64,000 nt of DNA from an uncultured Hellea sp. (lineage in GTDB: Bacteria > Pseudomonadota > Alphaproteobacteria > Caulobacterales > Maricaulaceae), in assembly GCA_938007935.1 (NCBI GenBank), contig CALLMD010000001.1, forward strand, positions 1-64,000, given 5' to 3'. Positions 19,301 to 27,303 of the stretch are shown in pieces. The translations under genes and the position numbers were made by a program. A model generated the notes under the pieces. The model did not search any database, was not told where the DNA came from, and saw only the letters and a program-made list of their open reading frames with translations. How positions within the stretch are numbered: the stretch's first letter is position 1; every line of letters begins with the position of its first letter.

Positions 19301-22055
19301 CTTATTCCCAATCAAAAGCGCGTCTTATGTTATCAAATTATTGCGTGACATCTCGGTCTTTACATTCCTAATTCCACTCATCATTGCGGCGATGCTCTTG
19401 ATAGTTTTCCGTTTCTTAAATCCAGCAACAGCAGCGAGAGGCAGCCGGAAATCCAACTTTGTTCGCGAAGTCCTAGGGTGGGGCGTTCTTGTTTCAATTT
19501 TTATTAATATGAACTCAATCATTAGAGATTTTTGGGGGAATTTGTTCGGGATTACGCCTTTGACTGGTAGAGAAATTGATAGCTATATCCCGCAAATTCT
19601 TACCATTACAAAATCCTTCATCATCGCGTTCCCTATTACATTAGTTTCAACTTTAGTCGTGGTCTTGCTCATACAAAAATTTGCCTTGGCAACATCAGAG
19701 CAAAACAATACGCCTCATGATTCAGATCCTGGTTTTGAGAATATGAAAAATATGATGAGCCGCGAAAACGCAATAGGCTCTGATCAAAACCACATGGTGA
19801 GTGTTCAGCGATTATTGCCAGAATGGTTCCGTATCCGTATTTTATTACCCCTCAGCTTCCATGTCATTAGGCGTATGCTAACGACTGGTATTATTCGGCC
19901 TGGATTTTTAGGCAATGTCGGAACGGTCCATTTTGCCCGCTGGGTTCATCTCCCACGCACGCGAAACTATGCCTTTCTCTCAAATTATGACGGCAGCTTT
20001 GAAAGCTACCTGGAAGACTTTGTGACCAAAGTTAATGCCGGACTAAACGCGGCTTGGAGTCATTGTGTAGGATTCCCAAAAGTCAAAAATATATTTTTGG
20101 AAGGAACACAAGATGGAGACCGATTTAAACGTTGGGCGAGAGGTTCAACACGGCCAACACCATTTTGGTACTCTGCATACCCTAAACTGACAGTCGAAGT
20201 CATTCGTCGCAACGCCCTTATTCGAGATGGGCTAGTACGCGCAAGGTCCGCCAGTGAAGCAGAAGCTTGGTTTGATTTATTTAACTCTACTACTCGCCCC
20301 GAACATGCTTTGCAAACTGACCAAATCCAGAGTTTTATATTTGGCAGCGCCGGACATTTGAAATCTGGATGCTGTTTGGTAATACAGTCTCAAACGACTG
20401 AATTTGGCGACATATCAAATCTTAGAAAATTATTGGATCGGGTACAAACGCAAATCACATTCGGCCAGAACAAACCAAAAGAGCATGCCGTTTACTTCGC
20501 AATCTCTAATGCCGGAATTCGTAATTTATCAATCGACGCAGCGGACCGCGATGCACGAATATGGCAAGGGGATCAGAGCCTTAATAGTGTGGACGAAACT
20601 AACCCAACATGGTTTTCATCCCCCTTCGTACTCGGCATGGATAATGATGAAAGAGCTAAAGTCTTGGGGGATTTTGACGACAATAACCGACTTAAATGGG
20701 ATTGGGGTTCATTTGAAAATGAGTCAAAACATGAGTTAGGTGTCCTATTGGTTTATGCTGTAAATGACGACATTCGCGACGAGATCGTTAAAGAGCTTAA
20801 TCAAAAAACCGATATGACAGCTATTTCATTTCATCAGATAACTTTTAAAACGCATAAAGATAATGAAGAAACAGACGAAACGTCAAAAACTACAAAGGCT
20901 AATAAATCAGTAGAAACAGAATCGACTAAAACAAACAGAAAACAAAATAAACTTATTAAAGAACCTTTCGGGTTTGTCGATGGAATTTCTAACCCCATTA
21001 TTCGCGGAACAACCCGCGCGGCGAAAAGTACTAATTCAATACATTTAGTAAACCCTGGTGAATTCATCTTGGGCTACCGAGATAATCGTGGTTACTTTCC
21101 GCCCTCTCCGCAAGTTGCGGCGTCCGATGACATACACCGACTATTGCCAGCGCTTCCTAATCAGCAGCCTCAAAAATATCCAACCTTTGGGGAATCAGAT
21201 GCGGATGGTTTGCGTGATCTCGGACGAAATGGCTCTTACCTAGTTATTCGTCAACTAGAACAAGATGTCGATAAGTTCAAAAAAAATACGGAGCATCATG
21301 CGGAAGATATTTTACAAGACTTAAGTTATAGGACGGGAGAGAATGCCCTCACGGACTGGAATAACGTCTTAATAATGAAATCCATCATACAGGCTAAAAT
21401 GATGGGGCGTTGGCAAGATGGACAGTCTTTGGTTACGCGTCCAGCCTATGTAAATGAATTTTACAACAGTCTGGGATTGGCCGCGCCAACGGAATCAAAG
21501 GATGAAATAACAAAGAAATTCTTGCATGAGGATAATGAATATCTATTCGGGCGCGATGATCCGCAAGGCTATGCCTGCCCTTTCGGGTCACATGTGAGGC
21601 GGTCTAATCCTAGGGATAGCCTAGACCCGAATAATCCGAAAGAACTCGAAGTCAGTAATCGCCACAGATTGCTCCGCCGCGGGCGTAGTTACAAAGACGA
21701 GGCGTCGAACGCAGAAGGTACATTTTTTATGTGTTTAAATGCTGATATTGATAGGCAATTTGAATTTGTTCAACAAAGCTGGATTAATGGTCGAAATTTC
21801 CACGGCCTTCGAGATGAATATGATCCGATTTCTACTAACTCCGGTGATTTCACAATTCAATGTCCAGGGGCTAATTATCAGTTTTCGATAGATAAGTTTG
21901 TGACTGTGAAAGGCGGTGGGTACTTCTTTATGCCCAGTAAGGATTCGCTTTTATATTTCATGCAAACTGACATAAGGTCGGCCGCGCAATTCAAAGATAA
22001 TCCATTCAATAAAAGCATGGCAACAAGCCCGGGTCCGTCAGGTCAAGAGAGTTGA
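16302..22055 (+). CDS. Fusion protein: cytochrome P450-like domain, membrane region and DyP-type peroxidase
   Basis: A 1917-residue multidomain protein. Residues about 30-480 look like a cytochrome P450: the K-helix ExxR is Glu355-Arg358 (DEYLRH), and the heme-thiolate loop HHPCFGQYWGR places the Cys ligand at 442. The I-helix region (AGSFQYLTGSS, from 307) lacks the usual acid-alcohol pair. Residues 480-740 are of unknown fold. About ten hydrophobic helices follow (roughly 747-1128). From about 1205, HFARWVHLPR and NYDGSFESYLEDF lead into a DyP peroxidase with GFVDG at 1557-1561 (catalytic Asp1560), CPFGSHVRRSNPRD (proximal His1764) and LLRRGRSY, which carries the distal Arg. No frameshift is seen. 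It may carry out peroxide-linked oxidation of a lipophilic compound at the inner membrane; the substrate is unknown. Confidence 0.85.
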   Translation: MDFKASSKKNIEDFELPESGRSFFSVKVPEIGRAMLAQKKRIHSYILKGRRLRCEEPINIHFIANNEDVIEFLRDHERLDLSHYDDSLKSGGDGATFFITGEQDTLETQWEIFNEALGLRPELQRYMEQDSESNDYYDLIEEQAEMAIQEAIVEIYNRRENPTLLSRIKSLFGKTDPSNEVDIIREYGLVVTHIFVRDFLGLRIPGRTVYRQAQRFYLWIAIMFANLFVNPGGRNTILNIISTIVSKMYRRQILMSYKNPKQGTILHRLKRIGELKVRNENGALEKKYGNLDKPFEEYVVNILMEVAGSFQYLTGSSFGSIIKTIDEKENIGFCRNEIPTLIKKINKNPRAWIDEYLRHNSPTGFIFRKAKKPFVIDDTDILPGDMLCLITSEAAKDEDVFGPKETLLGPEKSKSLCPHHTHFGSPDTDPSNGKPDEPHHPCFGQYWGRTIIRNMLEGLLYFRWLQAAKGAKFKMQNKVFPSFKMTFAKEKNTQQFITILSEIPKENGNPKLAQQILNALGHHSGNAYHELGLSHLVHFMSGHVICGKENLPSKLPFNLRLPFIPRQEPDYLVIELSIDGNIEDLLQSSDTVFFDWIADLYQKSGITKEKLSTNEMRKKLFDDHVTLVQSIWPSLFHAKSTNGLPFSGTLGLNSTRIVAENDIATKAAKLVRYRGFEKKTFHGRLHVIRKLLKQEMIESATSNPGNWAWVLGGSKAPYFSETRDDSWVAKDRHENTSIMDYFGLARKLLPRILLVPVILLFGFLAAVFHDIPDIDQAGLHNYSAAKSFTFFMAAILLGGLVGMFGRRYGKIIDSELGEMFLVSSFYLGFLIFCNSWVNNKMDGERLPDDKIFNFWSYPGLGPIPDGIAFPSAIGILSLVISILYYLKLKLSQSKEIVLYKPHSKALGILILSLLVGATLYLHLFWMFPGELMDNGDYLVKNRFISGSLMDHIFYPIIHAGVIMLTVHAYRKSFIDPSCSLMNPLNSVVFLGFGGLIWVSTLFPIKSASYVIKLLRDISVFTFLIPLIIAAMLLIVFRFLNPATAARGSRKSNFVREVLGWGVLVSIFINMNSIIRDFWGNLFGITPLTGREIDSYIPQILTITKSFIIAFPITLVSTLVVVLLIQKFALATSEQNNTPHDSDPGFENMKNMMSRENAIGSDQNHMVSVQRLLPEWFRIRILLPLSFHVIRRMLTTGIIRPGFLGNVGTVHFARWVHLPRTRNYAFLSNYDGSFESYLEDFVTKVNAGLNAAWSHCVGFPKVKNIFLEGTQDGDRFKRWARGSTRPTPFWYSAYPKLTVEVIRRNALIRDGLVRARSASEAEAWFDLFNSTTRPEHALQTDQIQSFIFGSAGHLKSGCCLVIQSQTTEFGDISNLRKLLDRVQTQITFGQNKPKEHAVYFAISNAGIRNLSIDAADRDARIWQGDQSLNSVDETNPTWFSSPFVLGMDNDERAKVLGDFDDNNRLKWDWGSFENESKHELGVLLVYAVNDDIRDEIVKELNQKTDMTAISFHQITFKTHKDNEETDETSKTTKANKSVETESTKTNRKQNKLIKEPFGFVDGISNPIIRGTTRAAKSTNSIHLVNPGEFILGYRDNRGYFPPSPQVAASDDIHRLLPALPNQQPQKYPTFGESDADGLRDLGRNGSYLVIRQLEQDVDKFKKNTEHHAEDILQDLSYRTGENALTDWNNVLIMKSIIQAKMMGRWQDGQSLVTRPAYVNEFYNSLGLAAPTESKDEITKKFLHEDNEYLFGRDDPQGYACPFGSHVRRSNPRDSLDPNNPKELEVSNRHRLLRRGRSYKDEASNAEGTFFMCLNADIDRQFEFVQQSWINGRNFHGLRDEYDPISTNSGDFTIQCPGANYQFSIDKFVTVKGGGYFFMPSKDSLLYFMQTDIRSAAQFKDNPFNKSMATSPGPSGQES

Positions 22056-22190
22056 GAGTATTTTCAACAAGCTATTGGATGCATTGTTATGTGTCAAAAC
22101 AACTAGTATTGTTATTGGAAAGCCCATACGCGTTTACCTATATAGGTTTGATATAAGATACGAAATAGTCCTTTTGCCGCGTCAGTTACG

Positions 22191-22376
22191 CTATGCGGTT
22201 TTCTGGTAACTTTTGAGTGTCAGTGCTTGAAAATTTCGGCCCAGCACTTTCTCTTCATAGACATCATTTGCTTTCAAAAACCTGACAAGTTCGGGCAGGT
22301 AATCCGTTTGGATAAATAGGGAGCCACCTTCTATTGCCCGCTTATAAATTTTTTCTAGCGTATTATACCTGGTTTC
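22191..22376 (-). pseudogene. 3' remnant of an unidentified gene (methyltransferase-like?)
   Basis: An open frame of 61 codons without a start codon reads ETRYNTLEKIYKRAIEGGS, then FIQTDYLPELVRFLKANDVY, and ends LTLKSYQKTA before a stop. An in-frame stop lies immediately upstream. The pattern GGSLFIQTDY followed by a helix resembles a late strand of some class I methyltransferases such as TrmB-like proteins, but this is only an impression. Its codon pattern and composition look protein-like, which is why it is listed as a decayed gene end rather than noise. Confidence 0.4.
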
Positions 22377-22388
22377 TTAGGGTTGCCT

Positions 22389-22550
22389 AAAAACGAGACC
22401 TATTCCATATCTTGGTTCAATCCCATTAATGGCGGTCCCTTGCAGCAGGGCACACTCAAAACTGTTGAAGGATCAGACCGTTTAAACATCGGGCTTCCCC
22501 CTTTATCTAATGGTCAGGACTGGGTTCTGTTTATCAGGGCCATTGATTGA
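22389..22550 (+). pseudogene. 3' remnant of a DUF4038-type glycoside hydrolase
   Basis: A 53-codon frame with no start codon reads KNETYSISWFNPINGGPLQQ and ends LSNGQDWVLFIRAID before the stop. This matches the C-terminal beta-domain (putative collagen-binding, W-F-(D/N)-P-x-x-G) of apiosidase-like DUF4038 glycoside hydrolases, where the segment ends a protein of about 450 residues. The rest of that gene is absent here, so only its tail survives. The family assignment comes from pattern memory and is moderately sure. Confidence 0.5.
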
Positions 22551-22766
22551 CGCTATAGGTTTAATATTGGCCCAAAACTTACAACAGCTGCATGGTTAAA
22601 CTAAACGTCAGCGTAATCCTACTTTTGCGGCACTTCATAAACTTCCTTAAACAGCTATGCCCCCGTAAAACTGGCACTCAAATTGCATCAAATGTTACGT
22701 GTTTCGAAAAAGAGACCTAACCACTGACAGCCGAAGTCCGGCTCAATTATATGTTTGGAATATCCT

Positions 22767-24659
22767 ATGTCTGGCATCGGTAATACAACTACCTTCGTAA
22801 ACCTTTCTGGAAATATCTTGATCGACTCACTCCTAACCCAAGGTGCCTGGGCCGATAGTACTGTTAATTACTCATTTGCATTGACTGAGAACGCTTTCAA
22901 TTATGTTATACCTGAGTTTCTTCCATTGTTTGATGGGCAGGAAGATGCGGCACATTTCGCGCTGTCGGTCAGCCAAGGTCCAGCGGCAAGCGCAGGGTTT
23001 TCTTTTGAGGGTTTCACAAACCAAGACGTGAACTTTTTGGGTAATACCGATGAAGGTACGGCGCATTTACGCTATACCGCTACGAACGGTTCAGGCGGTC
23101 AAGTTTACGATTTTCCTGTTGATTTCGTTGATGACAACCCTGCCAATAATGGGGACCTTGAGTTAGGAATAGGGCATTCATGGGCCAATGGCGTCTCTAT
23201 CGAAGAAGCCCAAGCTGGCGATGCCCATTGGCAGCATTTGCTTCATGAAACAGGGCATGCCCTAGGATTAAAACATCCTCATGACAACCTTTTTTCAAGC
23301 GGCGTAATGCCTGATGAATTTGATCACTATGAATATACAGTTATGTCTTATCGCCGTATAGAAGGCGCAAGCGGGCGGTCGCTTTCTGAAGTTGCTACGG
23401 ATGCCTGGCCACAATCCTTCATGATGCTCGACATTCAGGCGCTTCAGTATATGTACGGAGCAAATTTCACGACCAATAGCGACGACACGGTCTATAGCTG
23501 GGTTCCGGGCTCAGGCGATACATTTGTCAATGGAGCCGTCGGTATTGATGCCCGCGGTGAAGCTATTTTTGCAACGGTTTGGGACGGCGGCGGTCGTGAC
23601 ACCTACGATCTTTCGGCTTTTTCAACCGATCTTGTCATCGACCTTTCACCGGGGTCGTCCAGTGTATTCGCCCAAGACCAGCTCGCTAATTTAGGCATGT
23701 CGAGGGGTGAATTCGCAAGCGGCAATATATACAATGCCTTGCAGTTTGAAGGCGACCCACGCTCACTCATAGAGGTTGCCATCGGAGGTTCAGGGAATGA
23801 CAGCATCACCGGCAATGATGCCAACAACATATTTGTGGGCGGAAGAGGCAATGATATTATTGACGGCAATGGCGGTAATTACAACCAGGTTGAATATGAT
23901 GGAGCGCTTTCAGATTATTCATTCACTCAAAATGTCGACGGTTCGGTGACTGTCACCCATCCACTTTATGGAATAGACACATTGACTGATATCGACGGGA
24001 TTTGGTTTCAAGGCGAAGCTGCTTGGTACTCTATCAGAGACGCTGTGACACTTACGGGTGCCGTCGGCAATGACGGAGAGGTAGATGGTACAATATTTAA
24101 TGGCACTACCGGACTTGATGTCTTTGTTGGCTCCAATGGCAATAACACCTTTAACGGCGGCAATGGCACAGAATATGACCAAGTCGATTATCAAGGTAGC
24201 TTGTCGGATTACACATTCACTCGTAATCCAGACGGCACAATATCCGCCGAAGGTTTTGGTAACACACACACCTTAATCAATATCGAAGGGATATGGTTTA
24301 GAGGGGAAGCTGCTTGGTATTCAATCGCAGACGTGGTGGCGCTTACGGATGGCGGTGGCATTATCCGCGGTACGGCTGGCTCAGATACGCTCCTCGGCAC
24401 AAATGGCAATGATGTGATGGAAGGCCTTGGCGGACAAGATGTGTTTATCGGGTCCGAAGGTAATGATACCTTCCTTGGCGGGGGTGACGAGTATGACCAA
24501 GTTGATTATCAAGGCTCATCGGCGGATTATGATTTCATTCAAAATGCTGATGGCTCAGTCACAGTCACGGGTTTTGGCAACACGGACACGCTAGAGGATA
24601 TTGACGGTATTTGGTTCCAAGGAAGCGCAGAATGGGCCTCTATAGATTGGCTAATCTAG
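22767..24659 (+). CDS. Serralysin-like M10 zinc metalloprotease with RTX-like C-terminal repeats
   Basis: A 630-residue secreted protease candidate. The zinc site is HETGHALGLKH (His160, Glu161, His164, His170), and YTVMSYR supplies the Met-turn of metzincins. After it comes the M10 C-terminal region, with calcium-binding GGxGxDxx motifs (GGSGNDSITGNDANN, GGRGNDIIDGNGG, GTNGNDVMEGLGG), then three long repeats of about 55 residues. There is no signal peptide, which fits export by a type I secretion system; no transporter genes are nearby. ATG at 22767 is chosen because MSGIGNTTTFVNLSG looks like a natural N-terminus; a TTG at 22755 is the alternative. Confidence 0.85.
   Translation: MSGIGNTTTFVNLSGNILIDSLLTQGAWADSTVNYSFALTENAFNYVIPEFLPLFDGQEDAAHFALSVSQGPAASAGFSFEGFTNQDVNFLGNTDEGTAHLRYTATNGSGGQVYDFPVDFVDDNPANNGDLELGIGHSWANGVSIEEAQAGDAHWQHLLHETGHALGLKHPHDNLFSSGVMPDEFDHYEYTVMSYRRIEGASGRSLSEVATDAWPQSFMMLDIQALQYMYGANFTTNSDDTVYSWVPGSGDTFVNGAVGIDARGEAIFATVWDGGGRDTYDLSAFSTDLVIDLSPGSSSVFAQDQLANLGMSRGEFASGNIYNALQFEGDPRSLIEVAIGGSGNDSITGNDANNIFVGGRGNDIIDGNGGNYNQVEYDGALSDYSFTQNVDGSVTVTHPLYGIDTLTDIDGIWFQGEAAWYSIRDAVTLTGAVGNDGEVDGTIFNGTTGLDVFVGSNGNNTFNGGNGTEYDQVDYQGSLSDYTFTRNPDGTISAEGFGNTHTLINIEGIWFRGEAAWYSIADVVALTDGGGIIRGTAGSDTLLGTNGNDVMEGLGGQDVFIGSEGNDTFLGGGDEYDQVDYQGSSADYDFIQNADGSVTVTGFGNTDTLEDIDGIWFQGSAEWASIDWLI
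23884..24656 (+). repeat. Three tandem 55-residue repeats in the M10 protease
   Basis: Three units, about 23884-24035, 24171-24332 and 24490-24656, share the pattern (N/D)QV(E/D)Y(D/Q)G, then S/A-DY-x-F, NxDG(S/T), DTL-x-DIDGIWF(Q/R)G and (E/A)W-x-SI. RTX or Gly/Asp-rich linkers separate them. They probably form beta-structured modules for substrate or surface binding. The nucleotide sequences have diverged, so the duplication is not recent. Confidence 0.75.
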
Positions 24660-24952
24660 CTCTTGATACCCCAAACGGGATGGTCAGATATTATGGAGGT
24701 AGTTTTCGAGGATTTTATTGCGTCATGGGCATCGATATACAGCCATCGATATCCAACCGTGAATACGAAATTCTATCTTTAATGGGATGTTTCTTCAAGG
24801 AAACGGCAGAGTGGTTTAAAATCTGATAGCAATGAATAACGGCCTGACGCGCAACTTGAAAGTGTCAGTCTCCATAATCTGCCTAGGACAGCGCGCCAGA
24901 ACCCTAGAATTAAACCATTGTCGGCCTATGCAATTTGTTGCATAGTTATCCC
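24660..24952. other. Intergenic gap with no recognised feature
   Basis: Between the protease and the monooxygenase gene I see no gene, no stable T-tailed hairpin and no repeat. It probably contains the promoter of the downstream monooxygenase operon, but no clear -35/-10 pair stands out. Base composition and gene content change here from the accessory region to a more backbone-like region. Confidence 0.35.
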
Positions 24953-26446
24953 ATGGGCTCTGATAAAAAAGCAGACAAAATATATGACATGGTCATTATC
25001 GGTGCGGGGCTTTCCGGTATTGGCGCAGGCTGTCGTTTCCGGACCAAATTTCCAAATGATAGTCTTGCCGTTATAGAAGCGCGCGGCGCCATAGGCGGCA
25101 CCTGGGATTTATTTCGCTATCCGGGCATCCGGTCTGATTCAGATATGCTTACACTCGGTTATGATTTTAGGCCCTGGGTTGGCGACAAGACGCTAGCAGA
25201 TGGAACATCCATCCGAAATTATGTCCAAACCGTTGCAAAAGAATATGACATCACGCCCTATATTCAATTTCACTCCAAGGTTACGGCTCTCGACTTTTCT
25301 TCCGATACTGACCTTTGGACAATAACCATCAAAGACGCCGGCTCAGGAAAGCTACGCTATGTCAAAACACGTTTCATCATATCTGCGGCGGGATATTATA
25401 AATATGAAGAAGGTTACACACCGACATTTAAAGGCCGAGGTGATTTCAAGGGCAATATTGTTCACCCACAACACTGGCCAGAGAATTTTGACTATAAGGA
25501 CAAAAAAATCATCGTTATTGGCTCGGGCGCAACCGCTGTAACACTTGTCCCAGAGATGGCGAAAGATGCCGCCCATGTCACAATGCTGCAACGCTCGCCA
25601 TCCTATGTCGCGTCTATTCCCGCAAAGGATAATATCGGTAATTTTTTAAGGCGCGTATTACCCGCAAGAACCGCATTTAATATGAACCGGGCCAAGAATA
25701 TTTGGATAAGCCGGGTGATGTATGACCGCGCGCGCAAAAATCCAGAAAAAACCAAAGCGTGGTTTCGCAAGAAAACAGTAAAGGCCCTCGGTCCTGACTA
25801 CCCGGTCGATAAACATTTTAGCCCGACCTATAACCCATGGGACCAACGCGTCTGTATGATTCCAGATGGGGATATGTTTATTGCCATTCAAGAAGGGCGT
25901 GCCAGCGTCGAGACTGACCATATAGAACGCTTCACGGAAAATGGCATATTGTTAAAATCTGGCGAAGAGCTCACGGCGGATATCATTGTTACAGCCACCG
26001 GACTAAATGTTGTCTTTGGCGGCGAAGCCGAAATCTCGGTTGACGCCAAAGAGATTAATCCTGCTGATTGCTTTGGATATAAGGGCATGATGTATTCAGG
26101 CGTTCCCAATATTGTGACAGTATTTGGTTACACCAACGCGGCATGGACATTGCGCGCAGATTTAATCTCACAATTTGCCATCAGAGTTGTGGAACACATG
26201 AAGGCCAATGACCAAACCCGTGCCGTGCCAATCGCGCCGGAGGGTATGCCGCGCAATCCCTGGATTGATTTTCAAGCAGGGTACCTCTTGCGCGTTTTAG
26301 ATCAGCTTCCCTCGCAAGGGGATCGTCACCCTTGGCTGAATTTGCAGGATTATAAGACCGATCAAAGGCTTATGCTCCAAGACCCTATTGATGATGGGGC
26401 TTTGACTTTTTCTAAACGCGCTCCTCAAGCCATAGCCGCAGAATGA
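24953..26446 (+). CDS. Flavin-dependent Baeyer-Villiger-type monooxygenase
   Basis: A 497-residue FAD/NADPH monooxygenase. The FAD-binding motif GAGLSGIG is at 17-24, the second Rossmann motif is VIGSGATAVT, and between them lies FKGNIVHPQHW at 165-175, which matches the Baeyer-Villiger fingerprint FxGxxxHxxxW. IVTATGL is also typical. It inserts oxygen into a ketone to give an ester or lactone, using NADPH and O2. ATG at 24953 is preferred; an upstream TTG at 24935 is possible, and no strong ribosome site separates them. The stop overlaps the next gene's ATG by four bases, so the SDR is translationally coupled. Confidence 0.9.
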   Translation: MGSDKKADKIYDMVIIGAGLSGIGAGCRFRTKFPNDSLAVIEARGAIGGTWDLFRYPGIRSDSDMLTLGYDFRPWVGDKTLADGTSIRNYVQTVAKEYDITPYIQFHSKVTALDFSSDTDLWTITIKDAGSGKLRYVKTRFIISAAGYYKYEEGYTPTFKGRGDFKGNIVHPQHWPENFDYKDKKIIVIGSGATAVTLVPEMAKDAAHVTMLQRSPSYVASIPAKDNIGNFLRRVLPARTAFNMNRAKNIWISRVMYDRARKNPEKTKAWFRKKTVKALGPDYPVDKHFSPTYNPWDQRVCMIPDGDMFIAIQEGRASVETDHIERFTENGILLKSGEELTADIIVTATGLNVVFGGEAEISVDAKEINPADCFGYKGMMYSGVPNIVTVFGYTNAAWTLRADLISQFAIRVVEHMKANDQTRAVPIAPEGMPRNPWIDFQAGYLLRVLDQLPSQGDRHPWLNLQDYKTDQRLMLQDPIDDGALTFSKRAPQAIAAE

Positions 26447-27291
26447 CAACCCAATTTTCTAAAACCTATAACGGTAAAATTTGCGTCATTACAGGCGCGG
26501 CCTCCGGGATTGGACGCGCCCTGGCTTTAACACTTGCCAAAAACGGCGCAGTCCTTGCCCTGTCTGATATTAATAAGGCAGGCCTGGCCGAAACTGTGAG
26601 TTTGGTCGGCGGGGATAACCGCGTCATGCATGATGTCTTTGATATGGCGGATGCGGATGCCATTGCAAATTATGCTCCCAAAGTTGAGCAAACTCTTGGC
26701 TCTGCAGATTACGTCTTCAATGTGGCTGGACTGACCCGCGTCGGGAACTTTATAGATACGCCGCTGGAGTCGATGGAAAAAGTCATGGACGTCAATTATT
26801 GGGGCGTTGTCCGCATGTCCAAGGCCTTCATCAATCAACTCATCTCGCGCAAAGGGACATTGGTCAACATCTCTAGCGTCTTTGGGTTTATAGGCTATGC
26901 AGGACAAACCCATTATTGCGCGTCTAAATTCGCTGTACGCGGTTTTACTGAAACCTTGGCGCAAGAACTTAAAGGCACAGCTGTTGGGATTTGCAGCGTT
27001 CATCCCGGCGGCATCGCCACAAATATTGCCCGCAATGCAGTGGCGGATAAGCTGCCCGATAATGGTATAACCCGCGAAGAAATGGATGCAGGTTTTGACA
27101 AAATGGCCATCACATCACCTGAGAAAGCGGCCGAAGTTATCCTCAAAGGCGCGGCCAAAAAGAAGCGCCGCATCTTGATTGGCGGAGACGCCCGCTTCAT
27201 TTCTATCGTCTCTCGTCTCTTCCCTGTTGGCTATGCCAAAATTTTGGAAAAATACTCTGGCGAAAATGTCGTATTGGGAACCAAGACTTAA
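26443..27291 (+). CDS. SDR family oxidoreductase coupled to the monooxygenase
   Basis: A 282-residue short-chain dehydrogenase with TGAASGIG at the cofactor site, NVAG, the catalytic Ser in NISSVFGF, and YCASKFAVRG (Tyr and Lys). The C-terminal extension (KKKRRILIGGDARF, then VGYAKILEKYSG) is typical of SDRs paired with flavin monooxygenases in actinobacteria and sphingomonads. ATGA overlap with the monooxygenase implies one operon. It probably oxidises an alcohol to the ketone that the monooxygenase then uses, as in alicyclic or steroid catabolism. This is inference from the pair. Confidence 0.9.
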   Translation: MTTQFSKTYNGKICVITGAASGIGRALALTLAKNGAVLALSDINKAGLAETVSLVGGDNRVMHDVFDMADADAIANYAPKVEQTLGSADYVFNVAGLTRVGNFIDTPLESMEKVMDVNYWGVVRMSKAFINQLISRKGTLVNISSVFGFIGYAGQTHYCASKFAVRGFTETLAQELKGTAVGICSVHPGGIATNIARNAVADKLPDNGITREEMDAGFDKMAITSPEKAAEVILKGAAKKKRRILIGGDARFISIVSRLFPVGYAKILEKYSGENVVLGTKT

Positions 27292-27303
27292 GAGTTCGTT
27301 TTT

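Larger units (their letters stand above)
22056..22766. other. Intergenic stretch holding two gene remnants
   Basis: This gap of about 700 bases contains the 3' ends of two unrelated genes, given separately below, on opposite strands and abutting head to head near 22380. The remaining sequence (22551-22766) shows no coding signal or obvious RNA structure. It looks like a scar of past deletions or insertions. Confidence 0.5.

Noticed and set aside
24611-24826. 71-codon frame at the end of the M10 protease gene
   Set aside because: It overlaps the protease coding region in another phase and has no family features or ribosome site.
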